A stretch of DNA of 64,000 nucleotides, from NCBI GenBank assembly GCA_000733915.1, contig JPOM01000001.1, forward strand, positions 1,550,001 to 1,614,000, read 5' to 3'. The translations under genes were made by a program, and so were the position numbers. Every line of letters begins with the position of its first letter. Position 1 is the first letter of the stretch. This stretch comes from Caulobacteraceae bacterium PMMR1. GTDB taxonomy: Bacteria > Pseudomonadota > Alphaproteobacteria > Caulobacterales > Caulobacteraceae. The notes beneath the pieces were generated by a model. It had not been told where the DNA came from. It made no database searches and saw nothing but the letters and a program-made list of their open reading frames with translations. Shown piece after piece: positions 7,033 to 19,395 of the stretch.

Positions 7033-8142
7033 TCAACTGCGCCATTTCAGCGTCGTGGCCTGGACGGGATTGCGGAACGGTCGCCCTTCGCGCCGGTGGG
7101 CGGCCCACTCGCGCTTCAAGGCCTGGTACCACTTGGCCTGACGGTCGGCGTCGTCCAGCCAGATCAGGGCGGGATCGTACTTCAGCCCCTCCTTCTGAAG
7201 GTTCACCACGCCGCCGTCCTGAGCCAGGAAGCGGCGCACCCCTGCGCGTACGACCGGCTTCAGCAGCGTGAAGGCCGGGTGATCGGACCACATGACCTGG
7301 GTGATGCGGGTGCGGCTCTCGTCGAGCGGGGTCAGGCACGTCAGGGCCAGCACCTGGCGTGCGCCCACGCGCACGTGCTCCCAGCGCAGACCCGGCAGGC
7401 GGAAGGTGATCTCGGTCTCAGGCGCCCCGCCCAGGATGCGATAGGCGCGGCTATTCTTCGAAGGCGCATGGCGGGCCATGGCGAAGCCGAGCTCGCGGGG
7501 CTCGAAGCGCTTGGCCTTGTCGTGCTGGCTGGTGGAGGAGCGCCACCACCACTGCTGGTGCACATAGGGCCCGTGCGCCGGATCCATCAGGCCCACGACG
7601 GCGTGGTCGATATGGCTTTCAAAGACCATGCGCTCGACCAGCTTCGGCCGGCCGCCCACGACGCCCTCGAAGGTCGGAGGGACGCTGTTCGGCTCGGCCG
7701 CCCCGCGCGGGTTCTCGGCCATCCAGATCCAGACCAGGCCCTGGCGCTCGTCCACGAAGAAGCGCCGCACCCGGATGCGCGAGGAGTCGAACGCCTGTTC
7801 AGCCACCAGCGAGGGGATCGCCGCGCAGACCCCGTCGGCGGTGCGGAACCGCCAGCCGTGATAGGGGCACTCGACCTCGCTCCCGCCGCCCTCGCCGGGC
7901 ACGAGCCGGCCTGCGGACAGCGGCGCCGCCCGGTGCGGGCAGATGTCCCTGAGGGCATAGGCGCGGCCCTGCAGGTCCCGCCCCAGCAGCACCGGCTCGC
8001 CGAGCAGCTCGTAGCGCTTCAGCTTGCCGGGCTTGAGCTCGTCGGACAGGGCCGCGACGTACCAGAGGTCGTAGAGATAGCCACGCCCGAAGCCGGTGGG
8101 CGGCGGCGCAAGGTCCGGAGCAGTCGCAGGCGGGTCAGCCAT
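7033..8142 (-). CDS. Rieske non-haem iron oxygenase, alpha subunit
   Basis: A 369-residue aromatic-ring-hydroxylating oxygenase. The Rieske [2Fe-2S] ligands are in CPHRAAPL (Cys-x-His) and CPYHGW (Cys-x-x-His), about 20 residues apart. The catalytic domain has DHAVVGLMDPAHGPYVH, holding the Asp and the His pair that normally bind mononuclear iron. No beta subunit, ferredoxin or reductase lies nearby, so it probably belongs to the single-subunit type that borrows electron partners. The N-terminal FGRGYLYDLWYVAALSDELKPGKL resembles oxygenases related to phthalate and steroid oxygenases; the substrate is unknown. Confidence 0.87.
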   Translation of the reverse strand: MADPPATAPDLAPPPTGFGRGYLYDLWYVAALSDELKPGKLKRYELLGEPVLLGRDLQGRAYALRDICPHRAAPLSAGRLVPGEGGGSEVECPYHGWRFRTADGVCAAIPSLVAEQAFDSSRIRVRRFFVDERQGLVWIWMAENPRGAAEPNSVPPTFEGVVGGRPKLVERMVFESHIDHAVVGLMDPAHGPYVHQQWWWRSSTSQHDKAKRFEPRELGFAMARHAPSKNSRAYRILGGAPETEITFRLPGLRWEHVRVGARQVLALTCLTPLDESRTRITQVMWSDHPAFTLLKPVVRAGVRRFLAQDGGVVNLQKEGLKYDPALIWLDDADRQAKWYQALKREWAAHRREGRPFRNPVQATTLKWRS

Positions 8143-8195
8143 CAGCAGCTCCTATCGGTCGGGAACGCGTGGGGGCAGAGCGCCAGCCCTCGCGG

Positions 8196-9164
8196 TCAGC
8201 CCCGCTTCGCCCGCGAGGCGGCGGCGGGGTTCGCGCCCTGGGGCTTGATCGGCTCCGCGTCCTCTTCGCCCCGCTTCACCCCCCAGAGCAGGATGATGGG
8301 CAGGGCGATGTAGATTGACGAGTAGGTCCCGACGAGGATCCCGAAGGCCATGGTGAAGACCAGCGGGAACAGCGCTGGGCCGCCCATGAACAGCGCGCCT
8401 GACAGGGCGAGCAGAGCCGTGGTGCCGGTGATCACCGTGCGCGAAAGACGCTCGTTCTCCGAGAGATTGATCACGTCCCTGAGCGGCGTGCGGCGATACT
8501 TGCGCAGGTTCTCGCGCAGTCGGTCGAAGGTGATCACCTTCTCGTTCATCGAGTAGCCGATGACGGTCAGCAGACCCACGATCGACTCCGTCGAGAACTC
8601 GATCCTGAGCACGGACAGGACGCCCAGCGTCAGCACCACGTCGTGAAAGACGCCGATCACAGCGCCGAAGCCCTGCTGCAGGCCGAAGCGGAACCAGATG
8701 TAGACCAGCATCAGGCCGATCGCGACGGCCAGCGCCAGGAAGCCGGCCTGGAACAGCTCGCCCGAGACCTTGGCGCCGACGACGGCGGCGGGCTTCACCT
8801 TCAGGCCCGGCACGGCGGCCTGCAGGCCCGCAGAGATGCGCGCGGTCTCCTGCTCGGCCTGGGCGCTTTCGGGGCGGAAGCGGACCATGGCGGAGTTCGG
8901 CGAGCCGAAGCCCTGCACCTGCGCGTCCCGCGCGCCCAGCCGCGCCACCACGCTGCGGAGCTGACCGAGCGGCGCCGGACCGGGCGTCGTCACCTCGAGC
9001 TGGGTGCCGCCCGTGAAGTCGATCCCGAGGTTCAGGCCCTGGACGACGAAGGAGGCGATGGAGCCCGCGATCAGGAGCGCGGACAGCACGGCGGCGAAGG
9101 GCGCCCAGCGCACGAAGTCGATCTTGGTGTCGTGGGGCAGCCAGCGGGACAGGGGCCAACGCAT
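8196..9164 (-). CDS. secF: Protein translocase subunit SecF
   Basis: A 322-residue inner-membrane protein. The N-terminal DTKIDFVRWAPFAAVLSALLI gives TM1, followed by the periplasmic domain with GIDFTGGTQLEV, and a C-terminal block of five helices containing GYSMNEKVITFDRLRENL, the SecF signature. It works with SecD to pull exported proteins out of SecYEG using the proton gradient. It lies immediately after secD (13 bases between the corrected secD stop and its ATG) in the yajC-secD-secF operon, all read leftwards. The C-terminal tail is longer and charged (RGEEDAEPIKPQGANPAAAS). Confidence 0.95.
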   Translation of the reverse strand: MRWPLSRWLPHDTKIDFVRWAPFAAVLSALLIAGSIASFVVQGLNLGIDFTGGTQLEVTTPGPAPLGQLRSVVARLGARDAQVQGFGSPNSAMVRFRPESAQAEQETARISAGLQAAVPGLKVKPAAVVGAKVSGELFQAGFLALAVAIGLMLVYIWFRFGLQQGFGAVIGVFHDVVLTLGVLSVLRIEFSTESIVGLLTVIGYSMNEKVITFDRLRENLRKYRRTPLRDVINLSENERLSRTVITGTTALLALSGALFMGGPALFPLVFTMAFGILVGTYSSIYIALPIILLWGVKRGEEDAEPIKPQGANPAAASRAKRG

Positions 9165-9177
9165 CGGGGGTCTCGGC

Positions 9178-10766
9178 TCAGATCGGCAGGCGCTTGGGCT
9201 TGGCGAGGCGGAACCACCAGCCGATCAAGACCTGGGTGATGAGGATGGCCGTGAACAGCGAGGTCAGCACCCCACCGACAGCGTCCAGGCGAAGCCCCGC
9301 ACCGGGCCGGTGCCGAACTGGAACATGATCGCCGCCGAGATCAGGGTCGTGATGTTGGCGTCCACGATCGACACCAGGGCGCGGCGGAAGCCCGAATCCG
9401 CAGCGACCAGCGGCGAGCGCCCCGCCCGCTCTTCGTCGCGCATGCGCTCGTAGATCAGCACGTTGGCGTCCACCGCCACGGCCAGGGTCAGGATCACGCC
9501 CGCGATCCCCGGCAGGGTCAGAGTGCCCTGGCTGAGGCTCATGATGCCCACGATCAGAAGGCCGTTCACGATCAGGGCGATCGCTGCGAACACGCCGAAC
9601 AGGCCGTAGGCCAGCACGATGAAGGCGACGATCGCCGCCGCGCCGATGCCCAGCGAGATCGCGCCGGAGCGCACCGAGTCGGCGCCGAGCTCTGCGCCCA
9701 CGGTCCGTTGGTCCTGCACCTTCAACGGCGCCGGCAAGGCGCCGGAGCGGAGCAGACCCGCGATCTCCGAGGCGCTCTCCTGCGTGAAGTTGCCGGTGAT
9801 CCGTCCGGAGCCGCCCAGAATGGCGGTCTGGATCGTCGGCGCAGAGATCACCTTGTTGTCGAGAATGATCGCGAAGCGCTTGCCGATGTTCTGGCGGGTG
9901 TAGTCGCCGAACTTCTGGGCGCCGCGGCCATTGAAGCGGAATTCGATATCGGGCTGGCCGTTCTCGTCGAAGCCCTGGCTGGCGCTGGTCAGGAGCTCGC
10001 CCGACAGCACCACGCGCTTCTTGACCAGCACGAACTTCTCGAAGGACTCGTCGCTGGGGAGAAGGACTGCGTCAGGCGGCACGTGGCCGGCCAGCGCCTC
10101 TTCGACCGGCACGCTGTCGTCCACTGCCTGGAAGGTCAGCTTGGCCGTCTGGCCGATGACACGCTTCAGCTTCTCAGGATCGCTCTCGCCCGGCGCCTCG
10201 ACCACGATGCGGGTCGCGCCCTGGCGGATGATGGTGGGCTCGCGGGTGCCGAGCTGGTCGATCCGGCGGCGGATCACCTCGATGGACTGGTCCACCGCCT
10301 TGGCCGCGCTCTCCCTCGCGGCCTGGGGATTGTAGGTCAGGACGACGGTCTGGCCGGGGCCGGCGGCGACCGTGATGTCCCGCCCCGCGATGCCGGTCAG
10401 CGGCCGCGCCAGAGCGTTCAGCGCGGTGACCGCCGCCGGGAGCTGCGCCGGGTCGGCGATGTGGACCTGCACGCCGCCGTTGACGATCACCGGCCGCACC
10501 GCCCCGATCTGCTTGTCGCGCAGCGTCTGGGCGACATCCTCGACGAGGTTGTTCAGCTGCTCCTTGCGGAGGGCGTCGGTGTCCACCTCGTAGAGGAGAT
10601 AGGAGCCGCCCTGCAGGTCCAAGCCGAGGTTGAGCCTCTGCTTGGGCAGGAAGCCCGGCAGGCTCTTGACCACATCGGCGGGCAAGGCGTTGGGCAGCGA
10701 GAACAGGATGCCGAACACCGCCGCGAGCACGACGAGCACGACCTTCCAGGGACGGAGCTGGATCAT
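9178..10766 (-). CDS. secD: Protein translocase subunit SecD (frameshift near 3' end, probably sequence error)
   Basis: The first 494 or so residues match SecD: TM1 near the N-terminus, LNLGLDLQGGSYLLYEVD, the periplasmic P1 domain, and the transmembrane block with VDANVLIYERMRDEE. The frame stops early at 9264 after WTLSVG. One base lost in the C4 run at 9270-9273 explains this; with it restored the protein ends LTSLFTAILITQVLIGWW and continues to TGA at 9178, the normal SecD C-terminus. SecD is essential or nearly so, so this is much more likely a read error than a mutation. It follows yajC by 19 bases. Confidence 0.93.
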
Positions 10767-10785
10767 GAAGCGCGTGAGGTCCGGA

Positions 10786-11160
10786 TCAGCCCTCGGCCGA
10801 CTTCGCGTCGTTGGCTGCGGCGGGCTCGCCGCGGGTGCGCACCTCGGAGATCGTGCTCTTCACGACCTTCACGGTCACGTTGGGCGCGATCTCGACGGCG
10901 GCCTCGGTCTCGTCCACCCGGGCGATCTTGCCGATGATGCCGGAGTTCAGCACGACCGTATCGCCGCGCTTCACGGCGCTGATTGTGGCCTGATGCTGCT
11001 TCATGCGCTGCTGCTGAGGCCGCAGGATCATGAAATAGAAGAGCACGATCAGGCCAAGCGGCAGGAGGAAGGGCCCGAACGCATCCAGGGGCCCGCCGCC
11101 GCCCCCGGCGGAGGCCGGCGCGCCCGCCGGGGTCTGAGCATAGGCCGTGGTCGCAAGCAT
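10786..11160 (-). CDS. yajC: Preprotein translocase subunit YajC
   Basis: A 124-residue single-span membrane protein: a short Ala/Gly/Pro-rich N-terminus, one helix with FLLPLGLIVLFYFMILRPQQ (the defining YajC motif ending in RPQQ), then a small cytosolic domain with RGDTVVLNSGIIGKI. YajC binds the SecDF complex. It is the promoter-proximal gene of yajC-secD-secF. The first residues (MLATTAYAQ) look like the end of a longer signal-like segment, so the start could lie slightly upstream, but the ATG at 11160 is the best candidate. Confidence 0.93.
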   Translation of the reverse strand: MLATTAYAQTPAGAPASAGGGGGPLDAFGPFLLPLGLIVLFYFMILRPQQQRMKQHQATISAVKRGDTVVLNSGIIGKIARVDETEAAVEIAPNVTVKVVKSTISEVRTRGEPAAANDAKSAEG

Positions 11161-11279
11161 CGAGTGCGTCTTTCGCCCTGAGGGAGCACGAAGCGCGCCG
11201 CAGGGCGCGAGCCCAGGCGGCGAGAGGCGCGGAAGCTATTCGCCCGGCCGCGCTTTTGCAAACGCCGCCCGCCCGCGGC

Positions 11280-12134
11280 TCAGAACCGCGGGTGGAAGTC
11301 CCGAGGCCGCCAGCCGAAATCCCGCGTCGCGGGCGCGCCGTCGAAGGCGAGGTCCGCGTCCATGCGCAGTCCCATGCCCGCGGTGACGCCGGGCAGGAGC
11401 GGCCCGGCCAGCCTCAGGGCGGCGGTCCAGAGCGGCGGCGGAAGGTAGATCAGCCGGGGCCGCCGCCCTAGCCCCTCGAAAATCCGCACCGCCATCGCGC
11501 GATAGCTCAGGGTCTCGCCGCCGGGCAGGTCGTAGGCGCGGTCCAAAGCTCCTGGAGCGGCCAGCGCGTCGAGCGCCGCTTGCGCGAGGTCCTGCGCGTG
11601 CACCGGCTGGCGCAGGCCCATCCCCCGCCCCGCCAGCGGCAGGACGCCGAATCGCCGGATCAGGGCCGCGAGCCGGCTGACGTTCCCGTCCTCGCCCTCC
11701 GCATAGATCAGCGTCGGCCGGAGCACGGTCCAGGCGATGCCGCGCGCCCCGCAGAAGGCCTGAAGCCGCGCCTCGCCCTCGGCCAGGCGGGCTGCGACGG
11801 CGCGCTCCTCAGCGACCGGCGACTCCGCCTTGGTGAAGCGGCTGGTGGAGGAGAAGGCGACGATCCGACGCGCGCCGCCTTGGTGCAACGCCTCCAGCAC
11901 GGGCGGGGTCAGCAGCCAGATCGGGGACAGGCTCACGACCTTGGCCGCCGCCGGCAGCACCGGCGCAGGCGCTTGGAGGTCCGCCGTCACCCAGAGCACC
12001 CCGGGCGCGGCCTCGCGCGGCGAGCGGCTGATCCCGACCAGTTTTAAGTCCCGCGCCGCCGCGAGCGCGGGCAGCCGCCGCCCGATCAGGCTGGACAGGC
12101 CGAGGACCAGGATCGGGCGGGGGATCGACGTCAC
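11280..12134 (-). CDS. NAD(P)-binding atypical SDR / epimerase-like protein
   Basis: From a GTG at 12134 the protein begins VTSIPRPILVLGLSSLIGRR, a Rossmann-fold nucleotide-binding loop of the extended or atypical SDR type. Later, LRPTLIYAEGEDGNVSRL and QPVHAQDLAQAALDAL match the conserved 'RP...YG' and 'V...D(L/V)A' segments of NDUFA9-like epimerases. Such proteins often bind NADPH without a known substrate. Open frame exists further upstream but has no similarity to an SDR and overlaps the pmbA gene on the other strand, hence the GTG start. Divergent from pmbA with about 166 bp between. Confidence 0.72.
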   Translation of the reverse strand: MTSIPRPILVLGLSSLIGRRLPALAAARDLKLVGISRSPREAAPGVLWVTADLQAPAPVLPAAAKVVSLSPIWLLTPPVLEALHQGGARRIVAFSSTSRFTKAESPVAEERAVAARLAEGEARLQAFCGARGIAWTVLRPTLIYAEGEDGNVSRLAALIRRFGVLPLAGRGMGLRQPVHAQDLAQAALDALAAPGALDRAYDLPGGETLSYRAMAVRIFEGLGRRPRLIYLPPPLWTAALRLAGPLLPGVTAGMGLRMDADLAFDGAPATRDFGWRPRDFHPRF

Positions 12135-12300
12135 AGGGCTCGCGTGGGGCTGTCGCTCAGGACTTAGCCGGTCCGCCCGCGCTTTCGCTAGGCTCGCCGA
12201 TGCGCGGTCCGGGGCGCGGTCCGGCCCCGGCGGTTGCGAGGCGAGGCGGGGTCGGCCATATCGGCCCCTTCCCTCCTCCGATCGAGACGCCCGCCCGCCC

Positions 12301-13631
12301 ATGGACCCCGCCCTGCTCGAACACGTCGTGGCCAAGGCAGTGGCGGCGGGCGCGGACGCGGCGGAGGCTGTGGGCGCGGAGCGGCGCTCGCTCACCGTGA
12401 CCGTCCGCCTCGGCAAGCTGGAGGAGGTGGAGCGCGAGGAGTCCGCCGACCTCGGCCTGCGCGTCTTTATCGGCCGCAAGCAGGCGGTGGTCTCGGGCTC
12501 GGACGTCTCTCCCGCCGCGTTGGAGCGCCTGGTGGAGCGCGCCGTCGCCATGGCGAGGCTCGCGCCGGAGGACCCCTATGCGGGCCTGGCCGAGCCCGAG
12601 CGCCTCGCCCGCGAACCCTTCCCCGACCTTCAGCTCTACGATCCCGCCGAGCCCTCCGCGGCGACCCTGGAAGAGCGCGCCCGCGCCGCCGAGGACGCCG
12701 CCCGCGCCGTGCCGGGCGTCACCAACAGCGAAGGCGGGTCGGCCAGCTGGGGCGAGAGCGCCTGGTCCTTCGTGACCTCCGCCGGCTTCATGGGCCGCCA
12801 CCGGGGCAGCGCCTTCTCGATCTCGGCCAGCGCCATCGCCGGCGAGGGCTCGGGCATGGAGCGGGGCGGCGAGGGGCGGAGCACGCGCTTCCAGGCCGAT
12901 CTGCCGCCCCCGACGCCATCGGCGCTGAGGCGGGACGCCGGGCCGTGGCGCGCCTGAACCCCCGCAAGCTCGACAGTCGGACCGCGCCGGTGCTGGTCGA
13001 GAACCGAATCGCGGCGGGCCTGCTGTCGCCCTTCGTCGGCGCCATTGCGGGGCCGTCGGTGGCGCGGGGCCAGTCGTTTCTGAAGGACAAGCTCGGCCAG
13101 CCGGTGTTCTCCCAGTCGATCACCCTCTCAGAGGCGCCGCACCGTCCCCGCGGCCTCGGGTCGGCCCCCTTCGACGACGAGGGCCTGCCCACGCAGGAGC
13201 GTCGCCTGATCGACAAGGGCGTGCTGACGACCTGGCTGTTGAACCTGTCGTCCTCGCGCCAGCTGGGCCTGGAGCCGACCGGCCATGCCTCGCGCGGCCT
13301 CGCCGGCCCGCCCGGCGTGACGCCGCACAATCTCACCCTCGAGGCCGGCCCGGACACGCCCGAAGCCCTGATGCGCGCCGCCGGCCAGGGTCTGCTCGTC
13401 ACCTCCATGTTCGGCCCGTCGCTGAACGCCAACACGGGGGACTGGTCGGTCGGCGTCTCGGGCTTCTGGTTCGAGGCCGGCGAGCTCGCTTATCCGGTCA
13501 GCGAGATCACCGTCGCCGGCAATCTGATCGATCTCTACGCCCGCCTGGTCGCCGCGAGCGACCTGGAGATCCGAGGCGCCAGCAACGCGCCCACGCTCTT
13601 CATCGACGGCGTAGCGATCGCGGGGCGATGA
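12301..13631 (+). CDS. pmbA: Metallopeptidase subunit PmbA/TldE (single-base frameshift, probably sequence error)
   Basis: The product starts MDPALLEHVVAKAVAAGADA and has the TldD/PmbA N-terminal domain up to GEGSGMERG. The frame breaks near 12901-12911: one missing base restores ADLAAPDAIG and the C-terminal domain RAVARLNPRKLDSRTAPVLV ... SFLKDKLGQPVFS ... TGHASRGLAG. PmbA forms a heterodimer with TldD that trims peptides such as microcin precursors and stabilises the CcdA antitoxin in E. coli; the zinc site sits in TldD. tldD is not in this window. The stop overlaps the start of the next gene as ATGA, so at least two genes are co-transcribed. Confidence 0.88.
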
Positions 13632-14419
13632 GCGCCAGCGGCGACCTGCAGTTGATCCGTGCGGCGGCGCTGGAGGCCGGGCGGCTGGCGCAGGCGCACC
13701 AGCGGCAGGGGCTGAAGGTGCGGCGCAAACCCGGCGGCTCCCCCGTGACCAGCGGGGACGAGGCGGTGGACCGCTTCCTGCGCGCAGAGCTGACCCGCGC
13801 CCGCCCGGATTACGGCTGGCTGTCGGAGGAGACAGCCGACGACGGCTCCCGCCTGCGGACGGGGCGCACCTTCATGGTCGATCCCGTCGACGGCACATCA
13901 GCCTATCTGAAGGGCCGGCCGTGGTGGGTGGTCTCCGTGGCGGTGGTGCAGAACGGACGTCCCCTCGCCGGCGTCGTCGTCGCGCCTGAGCTCGGCGAGG
14001 TGTTCGAGGCGGAGGCCGGCGGCGGCGCCCGGCTCAACGACGACGCCATCCACGCCAGCGCGCGAGACGTCCTGGAAGGCGCTGCGGTGCTAGGCGACGC
14101 CAAGCTGATGGCCGACCCGCGCTGGCCCGAGACTTGGCCGCCGATGCACATCGCCAGCCGCAACGCCGTCGCCTATCGGCTGGCCCTGGTGGCGGCGGGG
14201 CGCTTCGACGCTGTGCTCGCCTTCAGCCGCAAGTCGGACTGGGACCTCGCCGCCGCCGACCTGATCGCGCGGGAGGCCGGCGCCGTGGTCAGCGACCACA
14301 CAGGCGCGCCGCTGCGCTTCAACTCGCCGCAGGCCCGCTCCGCGAGCCTGATCGCCGCCGGGCCCGCCCTGCACGCGTTGATCCTTCAGCGCACCCGCTC
14401 TATCGACCTGCCCGCCTGA
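13628..14419 (+). CDS. 3'(2'),5'-bisphosphate nucleotidase / inositol-monophosphatase family
   Basis: A 263-residue member of the Mg-dependent, lithium-sensitive phosphatase family. Metal ligands are visible in WLSEETADD (Glu-Glu), MVDPVDGTSAYLKG (DPxDGT) and SDWDLAAADLIAREAG (WDxAAxxLI). CysQ-type enzymes remove PAP made during sulfate assimilation; inositol monophosphatase and histidinol-phosphatase variants share the same motifs. The ATG overlaps the pmbA stop by 4 bases. The pairing with a DUF4170 gene downstream is common in alphaproteobacteria as far as I recall, but I cannot confirm it here. Confidence 0.82.
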   Translation: MSASGDLQLIRAAALEAGRLAQAHQRQGLKVRRKPGGSPVTSGDEAVDRFLRAELTRARPDYGWLSEETADDGSRLRTGRTFMVDPVDGTSAYLKGRPWWVVSVAVVQNGRPLAGVVVAPELGEVFEAEAGGGARLNDDAIHASARDVLEGAAVLGDAKLMADPRWPETWPPMHIASRNAVAYRLALVAAGRFDAVLAFSRKSDWDLAAADLIAREAGAVVSDHTGAPLRFNSPQARSASLIAAGPALHALILQRTRSIDLPA

Positions 14420-14452
14420 CCTCCCGCGTCTCGCCTTCCCGAGCCCGTTCCC

Positions 14453-14713
14453 ATGACCGATTCCCCCGACAAGCAGTTGCTGCACCTCGTGTTCGGAGGC
14501 GAGCTGAAGAGCCTCGACAGTACGGAGTTCCGCGACCTCTCGAAGATCGATTTCGTGGGGGCCTATCCGAGCTACGCTGAGGCGCGGAAGGCCTGGAAGG
14601 CCAAGGCGCAGGCGACCGTCGACAACGCCCTGATGCGCTATTTCGTGGTTCACGCGCACCGCCTGCTCGACCCCGATCACGACGGGTCGGGGCAGGACGG
14701 CACGGCGCGTTAA
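14453..14713 (+). CDS. DUF4170 domain-containing small protein
   Basis: An 86-residue soluble protein, MTDSPDKQLLHLVFGGEL..., with FVGAYPSYAEARKAWKAKAQATVDNA and YFVVHAHRLLDP, the conserved segments of DUF4170, a small alphaproteobacterial family. No function is established. It sits in the pmbA - phosphatase - DUF4170 - oxygenase run, 33 bases after the phosphatase and 4 bases before the next gene, so it is very likely part of one transcript. Confidence 0.8.
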   Translation: MTDSPDKQLLHLVFGGELKSLDSTEFRDLSKIDFVGAYPSYAEARKAWKAKAQATVDNALMRYFVVHAHRLLDPDHDGSGQDGTAR

Positions 14714-14717
14714 GCCC

Positions 14718-15647
14718 ATGCCGATCGCGCCCGTCTCCTTCGCGCTCGCCGACCAGGACCCCGAGGCCTTCGCCGCAGGGCTAGGCGCGTCCTTCGAGCG
14801 GTACGGCTTCGCCATCGTCTCCGACCACGGCCTGCCGGAGGCTCTGACTGAGACGGCGCTCGACCGCACCAAGGCGTTCTTCGCTCTCCCGGAGGCGACC
14901 AAGCGCCGCTATGCGAGGCCGGAGATCGGCTTTCAACGCGGCTACACCCCCTTCGGCCGCGAGACCGCGAAGGGTGCGACGCACCACGACCTGAAGGAGT
15001 TCTGGCACATTGGGCGGGAGCTGCCGCCGGGCCACCCCTTTCGCGCGGCGATGCCCGACAACGTTTGGCCCGAGGAGGTCGACGGTTTCCGGCCGGCGCT
15101 GCAGGGTCTCTACGACGGCCTGGACCGGCTGGGCGGGCGGGTGCTGCAGGCCATAGCGCGCCATCTCGGCCTTCCGCCCGACGCCTTCGAAGACCCGGTG
15201 CGGGACGGCAACTCCGTGCTGCGGCTCCTACACTACCCGCCGGTGCCAGCCGACACGCAGAGCGTACGCGCCGGAGCGCACGAGGACATCAACGCGATCA
15301 CGCTTTTGCTGGGCGCCGAGGAAGCCGGACTGGAGCTTCTGGACCGCGACGGCCGCTGGCTGGCGGTGCAGCCTCCGCCGGGCGCGGTGGTCTGCAACAT
15401 CGGCGACATGCTGCAGCGCCTGACCAACCACGTCCTGCCGTCGACCACCCACCGCGTGGTCAATCCTGCGCCAGAGCGCCGGGGCGTGTCGCGCTACTCG
15501 ACGCCCTTCTTCCTGCACTTCCGGCCGGACTACCTGATCCGGACCTTGCCGGGCTGCATCGCGCCCGGGCGGCCGGACCGCTACCCTGAGCCGATCACGG
15601 CGGACGCCTACCTGAAAGAGCGCCTGCGCGAGATCAAGCTGGCCTGA
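14718..15647 (+). CDS. Isopenicillin N synthase-like 2-oxoglutarate/Fe(II) oxygenase
   Basis: A 309-residue 2OG-Fe(II) oxygenase of the IPNS/flavonol-synthase type. The N-terminal domain (FERYGFAIVSDHGL) is the DIOX_N module; the iron ligands are in GAHEDINAITLLL (His-x-Asp) and NHVLPSTTHRVVNP (distal His and the Arg that binds 2-oxoglutarate). Bacterial members of this subgroup are mostly uncharacterised; some are ethylene-forming or hydroxylate small molecules, but nothing here points to one substrate. It ends convergent to gyrB with 30 bases between. Confidence 0.83.
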   Translation: MPIAPVSFALADQDPEAFAAGLGASFERYGFAIVSDHGLPEALTETALDRTKAFFALPEATKRRYARPEIGFQRGYTPFGRETAKGATHHDLKEFWHIGRELPPGHPFRAAMPDNVWPEEVDGFRPALQGLYDGLDRLGGRVLQAIARHLGLPPDAFEDPVRDGNSVLRLLHYPPVPADTQSVRAGAHEDINAITLLLGAEEAGLELLDRDGRWLAVQPPPGAVVCNIGDMLQRLTNHVLPSTTHRVVNPAPERRGVSRYSTPFFLHFRPDYLIRTLPGCIAPGRPDRYPEPITADAYLKERLREIKLA

Positions 15648-15677
15648 GCCGCCGCTCCGCGGGGGCCAAGAGAGGGC

Positions 15678-18140
<2,463 letters not shown>

Positions 18141-19264
18141 TCAGTCCATAACCGGCTCAAGGGCGGAGGCGTCGACCCGCACACCCTGAGCTCGGCCCTT
18201 CAAGCCCTGGAACAACGCCCGGTCCACGCCCGTGAGGAAGGCCTGGAGCCCCAGCGCAACGATCTCGTCGAAGAGCGCCGCCCGTCGATCCGAATCGAGG
18301 TGCGCGGCGACTTCGTCCAGCAACAATATAGGGTTCGGATCGGATTTCGCACGCGAAAGGCGCGCCGCCTGGGCCAGCACCAGGTTCAGGACCAGCGCCT
18401 TCTGTTCGCCGGTGGAGCCCTCGGCCGCGGGGCGGTCCTTCTCGTGGTGGATCACGACCAGATCGGTGCGGTGCGGCCCGCTGAGCGCGCGGCCGGCGGC
18501 GGCGTCGCGAGGGCGCGCGGCCTTGAGCGCGGAGAGCAGGCGGGCCTCCGCGTCGGGGGCGGGCTCGCCCCACTCGCCGGACAGGCTGAGGCGCGCGCGG
18601 GGAAAGGGTCCGTCCCGGCGAGCCTCGATTTCCGCCGCCAGCGCCTGGACCGTGCGGGCGCGCCCCGAGGCGAGCGCTGCGCCCGCCCGGGCGGCTTGCG
18701 CCTCCAGGGCGTCGAGCCAGGCGGGATCGGGCGGCGTCTCGTCAGTCAAGAGGCGCAGGCGCTCGCGCATCGCCCGCTCGTAGGTCGAGGCATGGCTCGC
18801 GTGGGTCGGCTCCGCGGCGAAGACCAGCCGGTCAAGGAAGCGCCGGCGCTCCGTCGCGCCCTCCAGGAACAGGCGGTCCTGGGCGGGGGTCAGCCACACC
18901 AGCCGCAGCAACTCGGCCAGCCGGCCGGGGGCGCAGGCTCGCCCTCGATCCGCACGATCCGGCGGGAGCCGCCGAGCTCCACGCCCGTGCCGACACGGGT
19001 CTCCCCGTGCGGGTCCTCGATCCGGGCCGAGACGCTCCAGGCCCGCCCCCGCGCCTCCTCCGGCATGCGCCGCCCGGCGTCCACGGCCGCCGCACCCCTG
19101 AGGCCCCGTCCCGGCGCCAGGAAGGACAGAGCTTCCAGCAGATTGGTCTTGCCCGCCCCGTTCTCGCCGAACAGGAACACCGGCTGTCCGTCGAGCGGCA
19201 GCCTCGCCTCCGCGTAGGACCGGAAGTCGGTCAGCGTTAGCTGTCTCAGGACGGAACGCGCCAT
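18141..19264 (-). CDS. recF: DNA replication and repair protein RecF (single-base frameshift, probably sequence error)
   Basis: The N-terminal part ([20 protein letters not shown]) carries the Walker A motif [18 protein letters not shown]. The frame breaks near 18921-18931 in a GGCCGGGGG context; one missing base restores [20 protein letters not shown] and the rest of RecF, including [24 protein letters not shown] (signature) and [13 protein letters not shown] (Walker B). RecF loads RecA at gaps with RecO and RecR. It lies between dnaN and gyrB as in many bacteria, although a gene on the opposite strand separates it from dnaN. Confidence 0.92.
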
Positions 19265-19395
19265 GGTCCCGCCGTGGTTAGCGGCTCTGGCGCGCCCTGT
19301 CCCGCGACGCCGAGGCGCGACACCTGGCCGCCGCGCCTGTCGACGGCCGCCCGGCGCTGACGTAGAGGTCGCCCTCGGGTATCAGGGGTGGAGCG

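Noticed and set aside
11194-11209. CGCGCC-GCAG-GGCGCG hairpin before yajC as a terminator
   Set aside because: Six-base stem, no T-run, and such stems arise often by chance at this GC content.
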